DNA from: Lutjanus erythropterus
Lineage: Eukaryota > Chordata > Actinopteri > Lutjaniformes > Lutjanidae
Direction: 5' to 3'
Assembly (NCBI GenBank): GCA_020091685.1
Contig: CM034613.1
Coordinates: forward strand, 4,439,878 to 4,503,877
Length of the DNA stretch: 64,000 nucleotides
Part shown: positions 1 through 10,689 of the stretch, piece by piece
How the letters are laid out: every line of letters begins with the position of its first letter
Position numbering within the stretch: position 1 is the stretch's first letter
Position numbers and translations under genes: made by a program
Notes under the pieces: generated by a model
Database searches by the model: none
What the model saw: only the letters and a program-made list of their open reading frames with translations
What the model was told of the DNA's origin: nothing

Positions 1-1100
1 TATGAAACAGCAAATACCAACCAACATCATGAGATTTTTCATTGAACTTAAGTGAAAAGTTGCAAAATGTTCATTAGTCCATCCAAATGTGGGGCAACGT
101 TTAAACAAATTAAACACAAGGGAAAATGAGAACAACAAAACATGTGTGTTCTGAGTTTATCACATCACAGAAATGTGTTATTAACCACCCTGCTAAATTC
201 GAATGGTTAAATAAATCACTACGTATATAAAATTAGGTCTTAAAATCATGAAAAAATTGGCAGTTTTATCTGCTGTCACCATGTCAAACACCACTGCAAC
301 CTGAAAAACAACCTGCTAGACAGAGCATCCATGTTTCACGAGCGAGAAAGTCAAACACAAGACTTTAGTCCCATTTCAAAACAAAAGTCAATTTGACTGT
401 CTTTAGTTACTTAAGTTAGGTCCACTTACAGTGTATGACATAATTGATTTCCATCACGTGACCTATGTCACTTCCATTAATCAAGTGACTTTTGTAACAT
501 TCTTATTTTAACCAAAACCACTGAGAAGTTTTGGAGCCTTTAGCCTCACCAATCTGCTGCTGTTTCACAACATTAACCACATGCTTCATGTCCAATGACT
601 TGTGCCATGTGATTGACATGTAATTTACCCATTGCTGGTAATCTTTACCTATCATATATATCTTTTTGGGAGTTATTGGCAATAGAGAGGTGAAGTACCT
701 CCTCCTACAGTGAACCACCATGGTACCTTACTCTGGAAAAAAATGTACTGTTGTATGTGTAATTAAAATTTGAACTGGATCAAAAAATTATTTGTTTCTC
801 CATTGACTGCTTTTCATAATTTTTCAGGAATAATGTCCCACAGGGCATTCTGGAAGGGAAGGGACTTCGCCTCTCCATCGACCTACTCTGTCGACAAATA
901 CAGTTAACATTACATTTGTTCTTATTCCACGACTGTTAACGTGTTTTCCTCCCTGTTAGCATGTAAAGACAGAATGAGTGCAGCTGTGTAACCCAATGTC
1001 CTCGGAGGGACAAGGAATGGGAACAAGTTGTCATATTGTGACATTGGACACACACACATGCAATCGCACGGTCGCAAAACCCATTTAAACACCCTCAAGC
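1..1100. other. AT-rich single-copy DNA, no gene seen
   Basis: AT-rich sequence with no repeat structure and no credible coding frame. The longest open stretch (72 codons, minus strand, 503-721) has no recognisable domain. A CACGTG E-box lies near 455. Nothing else here can be supported. Confidence 0.6.
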
Positions 1101-1109
1101 CTGCAAGCC

Positions 1110-1480
1110 TTACAATATGAATTATAATGGACTGTCTACAATAATTTCTCTGGGTTCAGCTTTTCAATGCTCTGTAAACAACAAAACTGCTGCTCTGGCT
1201 GACTTCCTGTATTAGAGGGAAGATAGATGGTCCTGTGTGCAGTGCAGCACATCCAGGCGTGGGCTGACACAGTGTAAAGCCTCCAGCGCTCCGCTACAGT
1301 AAACAGTTGTTAGTGGATTACTGGGAATCAATGGCAAGGAGTGGGCACAAAACCCTGGCTCGTGTACGGGAGGGAAACCTGCGGCGGTGCATCCACCTGC
1401 ATGCATTAGCTCTATAAGAGGACTTAAACAACAGAGCACAAACAGCAGAAAGGCACTTGTAGTTCTAAAAAACAAGCCAT
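1110..1480. promoter_or_regulatory. Candidate conserved non-coding block
   Basis: A sequence-complex stretch of higher GC than its flanks, with no tandem repeats and no similarity to other parts of the window. It contains the motifs GTTGTTAGTGGATTACTGGG and CATGCATTAGC. Open frames on the minus strand run through it but look like chance. That combination (complex, unique, non-coding) is typical of teleost conserved elements. The call is an inference from composition; no alignment was possible. Confidence 0.25.
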
Positions 1481-2170
1481 TAATACAGATTAAACCAGGA
1501 CCTGTAGAGGTGGGCAGTTAAATTGGTGTTTCTCACACCCTTATATTGACTTGTACTGCCTGGCTAACACAAGGACGACATTTAAGAACACCAGGAAATC
1601 TTTCCGAAAAACATAATCTCATTTGCCTTCATGTTTTCTTCCAATAATTATATGTAGCATTTAGTATCTGCCATCATAAATCAAAGGTGTCCCCACCCAT
1701 AACTCCTCCACAGTATGAGTCACTTGTGTTTCCATTGCATACTTATTACTGGACTATACATAGGACGGTGATGGAAAGATCGAACAGAAATGCCACTAAA
1801 GCTTCCACTCCGCTGAAGAGCCGAAAACTGGAGAAAGGGAAAATATCAGATCTGTGCGGAGCAATGAAAAGGCTGTAACATTCCTCAAATTAATACATGA
1901 ACCAAACACAAGATTGTTTTCATTCATTTGAGGTTTGATTGGAGTTCTTTTAATTGGGTCATGATCCTCTACAACAGTACCTGACTGAAGAAGAATTCAC
2001 CAGTTTTTTCTTGATGTCCCCAACTCCTAATATTCCTATGACAGTGGTGAATGGAAACTCACGTTATTTAGCTCTTTATTTGGCAAATTTTCTGGAAATT
2101 CCAACAGGTCATCATACCTAAACAAACCTAAATGATTGAGACCATTCGAAAATACCCACCACAGGCAAGT
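1480..2170. other. Unremarkable single-copy DNA
   Basis: AT-rich intergenic sequence. A 63-codon open frame at 1687-1878 (plus) has no family resemblance and no splice context. Nothing else is visible. Confidence 0.6.
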
Positions 2171-2254
2171 TAGGTTATGCTATGTTATGTTATATTGTGC
2201 TACATTATGTTACATTATGCTACATTACGTTACGTTACATTATGTTACATGATG
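2171..2254. repeat. Short minisatellite, TTATGTTACA-like unit
   Basis: About 84 bases of head-to-tail degenerate 5- and 10-base units built on TTATG and TTACA, interchanging as TTATGCTACA, TTATGTTACA and TTACGTTACG. The open frames on both strands here are products of the repeat. Confidence 0.85.
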
Positions 2255-2880
2255 TAAGTGACAAGTTGCATACAGGACATTTGGTTTCACACAGGAGACA
2301 AACCCTACATGGTCTCCTAGATCCGGGTTATAGTCGTGTGGTTGTCCCATCCTTTCAACCTGTCCTAAATGAATGGGTAAATATGGGTCATAATAAATTA
2401 TCTTATATGGCTTGGTTATTCTGCTGAAGATGTGCTGAGAAATTCTGTTAATGTTAATGTTCTGTAAGTGCTGTTTGCACTGCATTTGGATGGTAACCTG
2501 ACTTGTTAGAACAGAAGTTGCTCAGGAAGCTACTACCGCTAAAACACTTTACATTGGTTTCTGCTTTCATTTGTCATGAGTTTCTAAAGCTTTATTTTAG
2601 GCTCACTTTTACACAAGTGATTGTGTACATTAAGAATATTTTGTAGTCCAACCAATGAAAGGAGTTCACTTAAATGTTTACTTGGCCGATAGCCACAATA
2701 ACCGTCATACTGAAAAGGCAGGAAATCTTTTGTGAATGGGCTTGTGAACTGTGTTTGATCAGAGTTCATGACGCATAATGCTGTAATCATTAATGGATTA
2801 TTATGTTCTGTATAAACGCAGCTATTGTTGCGAGTACATGCTATCCTAGTAAGTCCTTACACAAACATGCAGTGTGAACT
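2255..2880. other. Unremarkable single-copy DNA
   Basis: AT-rich sequence. Short open frames on the minus strand (2240-2485, 2584-2790) have no recognisable domain. The part around 2290-2420 could be worn transposon sequence, but I cannot assign it. Confidence 0.5.
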
Positions 2881-3270
2881 GTGTGCCCTGTGCAGGTGAA
2901 GTATTACAGTAATAGGAAAAGACTGGAGCAGCTTGTAGCAGGAAATGTTTGCGACGGGCTGCCAGCTCTCAGCCTCATGGCAAGCTCCTCTTTTTGTCTT
3001 CTACCTGCACCTGTTCACATGCATTTGCATTAGCGTGTCTTGGAGGGCTTGTTTTGTTGATACTGTTCCAGTTACCTTAAGTCACAAAAAGCAATCCCAT
3101 TTTCTTGAATTTATTTCAAAGTCAACGTGAAACCTTGTGGCGGGCTGACAGCTCATAAGAGCGAGTGCTTTTGACTCTCGGATGTGTATTTGCGACATAG
3201 GCTCTGCTGCTTATTATGTCGAACCCAATAAAGACGTTGCCGTTTGCTCAAAGCTAGAACCTTTCCTAAA
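2881..3270. promoter_or_regulatory. Candidate conserved non-coding block with POU octamer
   Basis: Complex unique sequence without repeats. It holds ATTTGCAT (3023-3030), the reverse complement of the POU octamer ATGCAAAT, beside a TTAG core, and the near-repeated phrase GCGGGCTGACAGCTC / ACGGGCTGCCAGCTC (about 2953 and 3140). It runs up to the edge of the tandem repeat that follows. The density of motif-like words and the absence of coding potential suggest an enhancer. This is inference only. Confidence 0.35.
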
Positions 3271-3399
3271 CATGTTCCTGGTATATGTGACTCCTCTGGC
3301 CTTGGACACGTCAATCACTGTATACAAGCATGGACAACTGCCTTCTTAAAGAATAGCGTGCTTCTTTACCACATTCCTGAGAAATAAAGTTGCTAACTA

Positions 3400-4290
3400 C
3401 AACCATAAAGGGTTCTCCCCGTATAGGAGAACCCTTTTTGGTTTCAAATAAAATCTTTGCTGTGTTTTAGAGAAAACTCTCTGAAAGGGTTCTAAGTGGA
3501 AGTGGAACATTTATATACCTAGGACCATCACCCAAAACCCCTGATTTGAGGTTCTACAATCTTAGAAATAAAGGTGGTAACTATGTAACGTGGTCTTTCT
3601 GCCTGTACTCGCAGAACCCTTTATGGTTCCTGGTAGAACATTTTATAGATCTTAATGGAACCCTTAGTCTTACAAAGAACCCTGACACACCCTTTCTTCA
3701 AAAAAGGTTTATTTAGAATCAAATGGTTCCCTTCAGGGACAGCCCTTTTGGAACCCTTATTTCTAAGAGTGTACAATGAACCCTTGTGTGATGTAATGGT
3801 TCCACCCAGAAGATTCTTAGGCTTAGATCCAGAACCTTTTTATTCTCCTAAACAGAGTTCTACCAAGAACCCTTTTTTATTATGATACAAAGATGCTTGA
3901 TAAAGACTTCTTCAAATACTTCAACAATCCTTAAAGAACGGTTCTTCTTTTGATGAAAAGGGTTCTTACTGGAACTTTGGTTTTACAAAGAAACCCCTGG
4001 CGCTTTCTTCAAAAGTAAATGGTTCTGGGTAGAAATTCAACCATTCAGAACAGAACAGCATATGTTCTTACTTACCCCTGGCCTTTAGTGTGGCAGCGGA
4101 ACCAGATATAACCAACGCCTCTCTGGGGTTTACACCCAGAACCTTTCCACCTTCTAATTGCGCTAGCAAGAACCCAACCAGGTGTTTCTGCCAGGGACAC
4201 TTGATGAAAGAGTTCTTCAAAGATTTCAACAATCATTAAAGGACTCTTCTTCAAAAAGTTCTTACACTTCTAGCCTTTATCCTGGCTTTG
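3400..4290. repeat. Tandem array, about 307-bp period, GGTTCTT core
   Basis: Roughly 0.9 kb built on GGTTCTT/AAGAACC words in both orientations. Long-range periodicity is clear. TCAACAATC occurs at 3921 and 4226 (305 apart), AGAACCTTT at 3831 and 4138 (307), and CTTTCTTCA at 3692 and 4003 (311). That gives nearly three diverged copies. The inner alternation of GGTTCTT and AAGAACC makes each unit rich in short inverted repeats. The parent family is not known to me. Chance open frames at 3655-3885 and 4072-4254 come from the array. Confidence 0.8.
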
Positions 4291-4464
4291 GCACCAGATA
4301 TTAGCCATCTCCCCCTCCCTGGGAAAAACCAAAAGCATCATTAACACTCCTTAGCTGCAGGGCACATCAGGTTATACACAGAAGACTCTGAGGTTAAGTG
4401 GGTATTCTTCACATGTGAGGGGAATCTTGTAACCTTGTGTGTCTGTATGTGTGTGTCTAGAGTA

Positions 4465-4466
<2 letters not shown>

Positions 4467-4496
<30 letters not shown>
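4467..4496. repeat. (GT)n microsatellite
   Basis: An uninterrupted run of about 15 GT units, preceded by a broken TGTATGTGTGTG run. Confidence 0.95.
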
Positions 4497-4497
<1 letters not shown>

Positions 4498-4627
4498 GGT
4501 AGGAGTCTCTTTTGTTTACCCTCGCAGGCATGTCATAAAGCAGAGCAGAGCGGAGTAAATTAGGTGAGGGACGAGGGTGAGCAGTTGCAGAGTGCCACTC
4601 GTTTAATCAGTCTAATTGTTACAATCA

Positions 4628-4876
4628 GACTCATTTCTCCTCTCGTCCCCTCCTCCAACACCCTCTCCTCCTCTTTGTCATCTTCTTGTTTTCTTCATCT
4701 CACTGCTGCCTTTTTTTAATTCCCTTTTTACTTGACTTTGTTCTATTTTGCTCAGCTCTTCTTTTTTCTCTTCTCCCTCCATTCCCCACCCTCCTCTATT
4801 TTTCAGCTTTAATTCTAAGCTGTCTGCTCCTCTTTTTCCTTCCAAAATTCCTCTCCTGTCTTTTTTTTCCCCTTCA
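4628..4876. repeat. Pyrimidine tract (plus strand)
   Basis: About 250 bases that are almost all C and T, with CTCC and TTTTC runs. It could form triplex (H-DNA) structure. The Leu/Phe/Ser-rich open frame at 4686-4913 is an artefact of this composition. Confidence 0.85.
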
Positions 4877-5099
4877 CTGTAAACCCCAGTTCATCCAAAA
4901 CACAAATTTGTAGCGTGGAGTCCACACAAATGTTCAGGACTGTCATGAAAACTTTGAAAAACATTCATCCCTTTTGACAATGACATATTTTTTTTTTTAT
5001 GTGAAGTCACAATAGTCACAATTTATCAGTTAATTTTACTAAAAATGTATAAAGACAATATAGCCCATATATGTTGATACTTAAAAAACTGAAAAAGAA

Positions 5100-6125
5100 G
5101 TTGTAAAATACACTCAGTGTTCTTATGTTTGCATGACATGTAGGCAATTTCTTGTTAGATAAAATTAAGAAATTGTGTTCACTTAACATAATAAAACAAA
5201 TTTAGTAAAAATGAGCCAAAGCAACTTTTATTTTATTAGCAACTTCCCAGCATGCATTGTGCAAGAGTTAAAATTCTCCTTAGATTAACCTATGTTTTCA
5301 TGTTAAAGTTTTATAAAGCAGACACAGCCTAATTTTGTGCTAAATTTGCACAAGCTAAAAAAAAACAATGTTGTACAACAGTGCTTGTAAACTTGTAGGC
5401 AATTTCTTGTTCAATTAAATTAATAATCTGCGTTCACTTAACATAAAAAATAAAACATTATTACAACAAAAGCTGCACACAAATGCGTGCTTTCTTAACA
5501 TAAAACTGCAGCAACTTATTATTTTCTTGAACACATAATTTAGTAAAAAAATTAGTCAATCCTCATTTTTTTAGAGTGCAGACACAACATATTAAGACTG
5601 CCCAGCATGCATTGTGTGAGAGTTAAAATTCTCCTGATTGACATTCTTTTTTTATGTTCAGTCAAAAAGTTTTTTTGATTTTACTAAAATTTATGAAGCC
5701 TAATTAGTTCAAGACCAATTAATAACACATTTACAATGCATACTTAACATAGATTTTGACAGTTGGATGAACTAAAATGGTTGTAAATATATGTACACGA
5801 TGTTTTTATGTTGAAATGACAAGTTGTTCAATAAAAATAATGATTTGCATTCACGGAACATAAAAAAGACGATTTAGTATGAGAAGAATTGTAAAAATGT
5901 TTTGCATTTCTGGTTGGTTCAGCTTAAAAGCCTATTGACCATGTTTTCTTCAGTTCAGTTAATTAAATTGGTTTTACAAAACTCAACAAAGACTGCAAAC
6001 TAATTATTCTGCCTAAGTTCAGTCAACTGACTTTTTTTCACATTTAACTAATTCAGAATTATTTATTGTGCACGTTAAAAGTTTTGTGTGCAAGCTGTTT
6101 ACAATAAACTTTTAAGTTGATTAAA
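5100..6125. repeat. AT-rich domain of interspersed direct repeats
   Basis: An AT-rich kilobase in which several words recur. TAGGCAATTTCTTGTT is at 5141 and 5396. CCCAGCATGCATTGTG starts about 5247 and 5602, both followed by AGAGTTAAAATTCTCCT. A TTCACTTAACATAA-like word lies near 5180, 5436 and (as TTCACGGAACATAA) 5850. The copies are not evenly spaced, so this is a worn, internally duplicated element rather than a clean satellite. It resembles the AAGTTAAGTT-rich repeats of teleosts. Family unassigned. Confidence 0.7.
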
Positions 6126-6159
6126 TGAATTGGAGTTTACAGTTTTCTCTCCTCATTGT

Positions 6160-6440
6160 CTTCCTTCCAATCTCTGCTGCAATCTATCCTTCTTCCCTTG
6201 TTCTTTTCTTTACTTTCATCCTCCTGTCTTCTCTCTCTCACATTTCCTCCTGTCTCCTTTCCTTTCATGTCTCTTTTCCTCTCCTCTCCTTCCCTCCATC
6301 ATCTCCTGCTCTCCTCTTCTCGTATTTTTTTTCCTTCTCCTCAATTTTCTTCTTCTCTTTTCCTTCTGTTTCTTTTCTGCTGTTCTGTCTCTCCCCCTTC
6401 CTTTTGTCTGCCGTCCTATCTTCCCAGCACTTTCCCAGGC
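6160..6440. repeat. Pyrimidine tract (plus strand)
   Basis: About 280 bases of TCCTC/CTTTT-type sequence. Three overlapping plus-strand open frames and one Lys/Glu-rich minus-strand frame are compositional artefacts. It abuts the conserved-element candidate at 6440. Confidence 0.85.
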
Positions 6441-6620
6441 AAACCTGCCTTATCACCCCAGTGGGATCCATAAAGGGACAGGGGCTGTGTGATCAGGCTA
6501 ATGATAATTAAATAGACTCATCATCAAACAGTCATTATGGCAGATTGGCCTTCCTGCCCTCACTCAAAATGGCAGCTGACGGCCTGACACCGACCGTCTG
6601 TCGCTGATTTAAACAGGACA
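6440..6620. promoter_or_regulatory. Strong candidate conserved non-coding element
   Basis: Complex sequence that starts abruptly where the pyrimidine tract ends. The core GGCTAATGATAATTAAATAG (6496-6515) packs several homeodomain-type TAAT/ATTA sites into 20 bases. Downstream lie CATTATGGCAGATTGGCC and AAAATGGCAGCTGACGGCC, which share an ATGGCAG word. There is no open frame, no repeat, and the sequence is unique in the window. It has the texture of vertebrate developmental enhancers, but there is no alignment support. Confidence 0.4.
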
Positions 6621-6629
6621 AAGACAGGA

Positions 6630-7055
6630 GGGGAGCTCTCTCTTACCCCGCAAGTCTATAGTTTCCCCCCATGAACCTCTATTCTAATGTGCCTGTAAGC
6701 CATTCATGAATTTTAGAGGAGAGACATTCAAAAAAATCATGTCAATTTTAAAATGGTATGAATTCTCAAATAAAATAAGTCAATTTACTTATATAGTGAT
6801 TCTTTATTTAAATAATTCAGTTTCAACAGACACTTGCCTTAAGGGCCAAGACAGGAAGTTGTGATAGATGAATGGGTTAAACTCAGGACTGTCCTCAGGA
6901 AACTGGGGTTGTAATCCTAACCATGTGAGAATTAGGTTTGAATGCCGACTTTTAATTTTAATGTCTTATTATATTCAGGATGTTTTCAAATTATTTTTTA
7001 AGTTTTAAGTTTGGTTAAGTTTTGGCAACAAAACTACTTGGTTAGGTTTAGAAAA
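6630..7055. other. Unremarkable single-copy DNA
   Basis: Unstructured AT-rich sequence between the element at 6440 and the satellite that follows. Nothing supported. Confidence 0.6.
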
Positions 7056-7059
7056 AGGC

Positions 7060-7890
7060 AATTTGGCTATTTACAGCCTGGATGTAAGGAGCATTGTTAG
7101 CTATGGACACCTGTGTGCCAGTCTCTCCCATACTAGGCTATATACACCTGGGTGTAAATAGTCACATTGGCTATTCCACTCTGGGTGTAAACAGCATTGT
7201 TGGGTCTTGTCTCTCCTGTGCTAGGTAATATACACCTTGGTGTAAATAGCCACAATAGTTGCCCTATTGGCTATTAACACCCAGGTGCAAATAGCATTGG
7301 ATGACTGGGACATCTGGGTGTAAACAGCCACACTGTATATGTTAATAGACACACTGGCTCTTTCACTTCACGTGCAAATAGAGTAATGTTGGCCCGAGAC
7401 ACCTGGGCGTGTGTCTGTCCCAAACTAGGTTATATACACTTGAGTGTAAATAGTCACATTGGCTATTCCACCCTAGGTGCAAATAGCATTGGTGGCTATA
7501 GACTTCTGGGTGCTTGTCTCTGCTATGCTAGGCTATCGACATGACACGTGTAAATGACCACACTGGCTATTAAACGCTGGGTGCAAATAACATTGCCTTG
7601 AGTCTGCCACATGGGGCAATATACACCTAGGTGTAAAAAGCCACACTGGCTATCATACCCTGGGTGCAAATAGCATTTGTAGCAATGCAAACCTGAGTGG
7701 TTGTCTCTGCCACGCTAGGCTACAAACATCCAGGTATAAATAGCCACATTGGCTATTACCATTCCAGGTGCAAATAGCTTTGTTGGCTACAGACACTAGG
7801 GTGCTTGTTTCTGTCATGCTAGTCTATATATATTAGTGTAGCTGCAAATAGCATGCTTGGCTAAGGACAGCTCGGACAGCATTGTTGAGG
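7060..7890. repeat. About 103-bp satellite with CACCTGGGTG palindromes
   Basis: A degenerate tandem array. The landmark CTAGG (or its variants) occurs at 7134, 7221, 7425, 7528, about 7612, 7715 and 7819. The spacings are about 88, 204 (two units), 103, 84, 103 and 104, so the basic unit is about 103 bases with two shortened units. Inside each unit a sub-motif GGCTAT-N-ACACCTGGGTG-YAAATAGC recurs about every 35 bases, so the array is higher-order. Each sub-motif carries a palindromic CACC(T/A)(G/A)GGTG word that includes an E-box-like CACCTG. No coding frame crosses it. Confidence 0.85.
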
Positions 7891-8590
7891 ACAACTGCCT
7901 TTAAAAAAAGGTCTAACCTAATAGCTGGAGGTAAATAAAAAAAGCCACAGCAAATGTGCGCAGTAAATTACCTGTATAATAATGGCTCCCTTGTAAGTTC
8001 AGTTTTAACAGCACTAACTCCATCAGTGGAAATACTTTCACATTTTTCATTTCAGTTAAGGGACTGTCAGTCAAACTTAACTGTCCCTGTAAATTACAGG
8101 AAACTCAGAATTTAAAAAAAATGATGCATTTACAGAACATTTTCCTTGTGATTATGTCAGTCTAGGGATTATATTGATTCATATGTTCATTTTGTGATCT
8201 GTAAAATGCAAAAGTCCAATAAACACAAGTAAAAAAAAAAAAAAGCAAACCTGTGTCGCACCAAAACATCATGCTCATTAAACTAAACAAATCTGTGTAA
8301 TCAAATAAATTCAATTAGCTGAGAGAAGAAACTAGTTTGGTCGCTGAGGAAGTTAAATTGAGCAATGCTTTTATTTTTATTAAATTGTGGGGAAAGGAGT
8401 GACAATTAATTTGTTGAAATGAGTTATGAAATTGTGCACACAAAGGAATGAAAATGAGCGTAAGAGGAATAGAAATAAGAGCAGATTATTTATTTGTGTG
8501 GATGCATGAATCTATGCAAATGCATGGATATAATTGCATTTGCATACAATAGCGTACTTTGACTTAAGTGCAGTAAAATGTGGCCTCAAT
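7890..8590. other. AT-rich DNA with an A14 run
   Basis: AT-rich intergenic sequence. A run of about 14 A lies near 8231-8244, with no retroelement visible upstream of it. The short GATGCATGAATCTATGCAAA / TGCATGGATATAATTGCAT phrases at about 8500-8540 contain octamer-like words. Otherwise nothing. Confidence 0.5.
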
Positions 8591-8765
8591 ACATCATTTT
8601 TCTTTAGTTCTTCCTCTCTTTTCCTTTTCCTCTTAATTTATCCAAGAAGCTTTATTCTTTTCTGTCCTCCTTGTTCTATTCTCTTCCTCAGCACCACCTC
8701 CTCCTCTCCTCGCCCATTTCTTCTTCTATTATACTTCTGTCTCCCGCCGTCCTCCTCCCGCTCCT
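8591..8765. repeat. Pyrimidine tract (plus strand)
   Basis: CTCC/TTCT-rich sequence giving a Ser/Phe/Leu artefact open frame (8534-8776). It stops abruptly at the GC-elevated block at 8766. Confidence 0.8.
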
Positions 8766-9075
8766 TCTCGGTGTGATTTGAGCCGCAGATTAATAGACAC
8801 CCATGTTTTAATAAAGTCAGCTGTGACCTCCCGTAGCCCCCTCCCGCCGGACCTCGAGGCTTATTGGAGGAGAGATGGTGGGAAGATGAGAGGAGGTGAA
8901 ATGAGGTTTGGTGGTGGTGGGGGAGGGGTGTCGTCGTCGCAGTTGTCCTGGAGAAATCTCACGGCTGCATAATCCTCGTCGCTGCGTTTTATGATAGAGT
9001 GGGCAGGAGGAGAAGGAGGTGAGGATGGGAAGAAGGAACAACAGACGGATGAAGAGCAGGCTGCGGTGTACAATA
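8766..9075. promoter_or_regulatory. GC-elevated candidate regulatory block
   Basis: A locally GC-rich complex block with many CpGs (TCGTCGTCGCAG near 8930, CCTCGTCGCTGCG near 8973) and a purine-rich G tract at 8870-8925. It includes CAGATTAATAGACACCCATG near 8786. Several short open frames cross it on both strands, none with a domain. CpG retention in AT-rich surroundings suggests a hypomethylated regulatory site. Inference from composition. Confidence 0.3.
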
Positions 9076-9149
9076 TGTGGCTATGACAGCATATCTGTGT
9101 CAGGGTCAGTTCTCATTACAGAGCTAGCCACGGGATGACAAGCTCAGAC

Positions 9150-9187
9150 AGTGAGTGTGTGTGTCTGTGAGTGTGTGTGTGTGTGTC
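9150..9187. repeat. (GT)n/(GAGT)n microsatellite
   Basis: An interrupted GT array with GAGT and CTGT interruptions. Confidence 0.9.
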
Positions 9188-9189
9188 GG

Positions 9190-10305
9190 TGCATCAAGGG
9201 AATAACTTACAGACAGCCACAACAATGAAATCAGATGAGAATCACAGGAGAATGGTGGGAATTATGAGGAGGGAGTACAGCGCGTTGTGGATTATGTAAA
9301 CAGCCCTTAGATGAACTCACATCAAAACCTCTGAAGCCTCCGTTCTTTACTGTAATTAGCCAACAAATGATTTCCAATAAAGGTGACTAGATTACACTTT
9401 TATTTCCTCCCTATCTGACTGTGTCTCCCACAACTTTCTCATAAACCTACAAAGAATATTAGAGTTCTTGAGACGCACTTGAAAAACTGCCAATGTGTCT
9501 TCCAGACTAAACAACCAGATCGATTGTTTGTCATTGCCTTCCAAAACTGATGACACATGTGAGCGTCTTCTTATCCGGCGTCCATGTTGGCAGGACGACA
9601 TTGTTTGTCAGCGCGGTCCAAAACCACCACCGCTGCAGCCTCCATGGGGTAAGATTTGCTTAAAGCACCATTATGTAACTATTTTATCTTACAATAACAG
9701 CTTTATAATCATTTTGATGGTACACTGACTTATAATAGGAAAAAATGGTGCCTCATTGTCATTCCCAATCTGTGCCTCTGTGCACACTTTACAGCACTAT
9801 GGAGAAACCATTTACGAAAAAAAACAATCTCTGATTTTTGTTTGTATCCATGATTTGTTCTTATTTTGTTATTCTCATTTGAATATTTTACTCTTCTCTT
9901 GGGTAAGAGAAATTTTTACGAGTGGTTAACAGCAGGGAGATCTTGTTTTCACAGTCCACTAACTGTTTGTCCAACGCAAGTTAAAAAAATAATTAAACAT
10001 TTTTATCTACTGTTTCAATCACAATTATTATTTAGAGAGAGAGAGTGTGTGAGACACTTGTGAACGGCCAGACCACGTCCAGGGTGAGTGGAAATCTGTC
10101 AAACATGAGCCTGTAGATTCACCTGGTTCCCAGGCTGTAGCAAAATAAGAAAAAACATTATTCTGCTATACAAAATGATATTTTTTCCCTAACTTTTAAC
10201 TTTTTAATAAAAATATAGTGTCATCATATGTAATGTTTTGGGTAAATATATCCCGAACTTGTTCATTTTTCTAAGACTCTGTCCAGCATCGTAATTTAAA
10301 CAGGC
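9190..10305. other. Mixed single-copy DNA and worn repeat
   Basis: Sequence near 9655-9730 (TTAAAGCACCATTATGTAAC and what follows) resembles the terminal part of a teleost non-autonomous DNA transposon. I could not find its inverted partner. Short open frames at 9392-9601, 9495-9728 and 9866-10063 have no domains. A GAGAGAGAGTGTGTGAG patch lies at about 10035. The rest is AT-rich and unassigned. Confidence 0.35.
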
Positions 10306-10309
10306 TCAT

Positions 10310-10475
10310 TAGGCGAGCGCCCCCGACCAGACAAGGTTAACGAAAAGCCGAATTGCATCTCATTGGATCAAACAACCACTATCCAATTAAATCTGACATT
10401 CAGCCTGTGGTTGTGATGAGGCGTGCTTCCTCTTTAAAAGCAGCGGCAGAGGACGAAAGGACACAAACTCCGTTG
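10310..10475 (+). promoter_or_regulatory. Promoter-like arrangement (CCAAT boxes plus TATA-like)
   Basis: An inverted CCAAT box (ATTGG, 10362-10366) and a direct one (CCAAT, 10383-10387) precede a TATA-like TTTAAAAG (10433-10440) by about 50-70 bases. The GC-rich sequence CAGCGGCAGAGGACGAAAGG follows, where a start site would fall. The spacing suits an RNA polymerase II promoter reading rightward. There is no open frame downstream, and the patch could equally belong to a transposon remnant. Confidence 0.2.
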
Positions 10476-10689
10476 GTAGGTTGTGTCTTTGATTACAGTT
10501 TGTCTTTTCTTTAAAATCTCTTTTGACCAATAAACAAAAGACATCCTTGTCCTGAAGAGTCCAAATATAGTATGTAAACTAGAAATTTTTAGATAGAACA
10601 TCTTTCTCTTGACATTTTCTTTCTTTTACAAAAAAGATTAACAAAATGAAAGAAAAACGTTCAAAATTATGTTAAGAGAAAGCAGGTGC

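Noticed and set aside
6125..6511. Three overlapping Ser/Phe/Leu-rich frames of 105-128 codons
   Set aside because: All arise from one pyrimidine tract. The presence of three phases at once shows composition, not coding.
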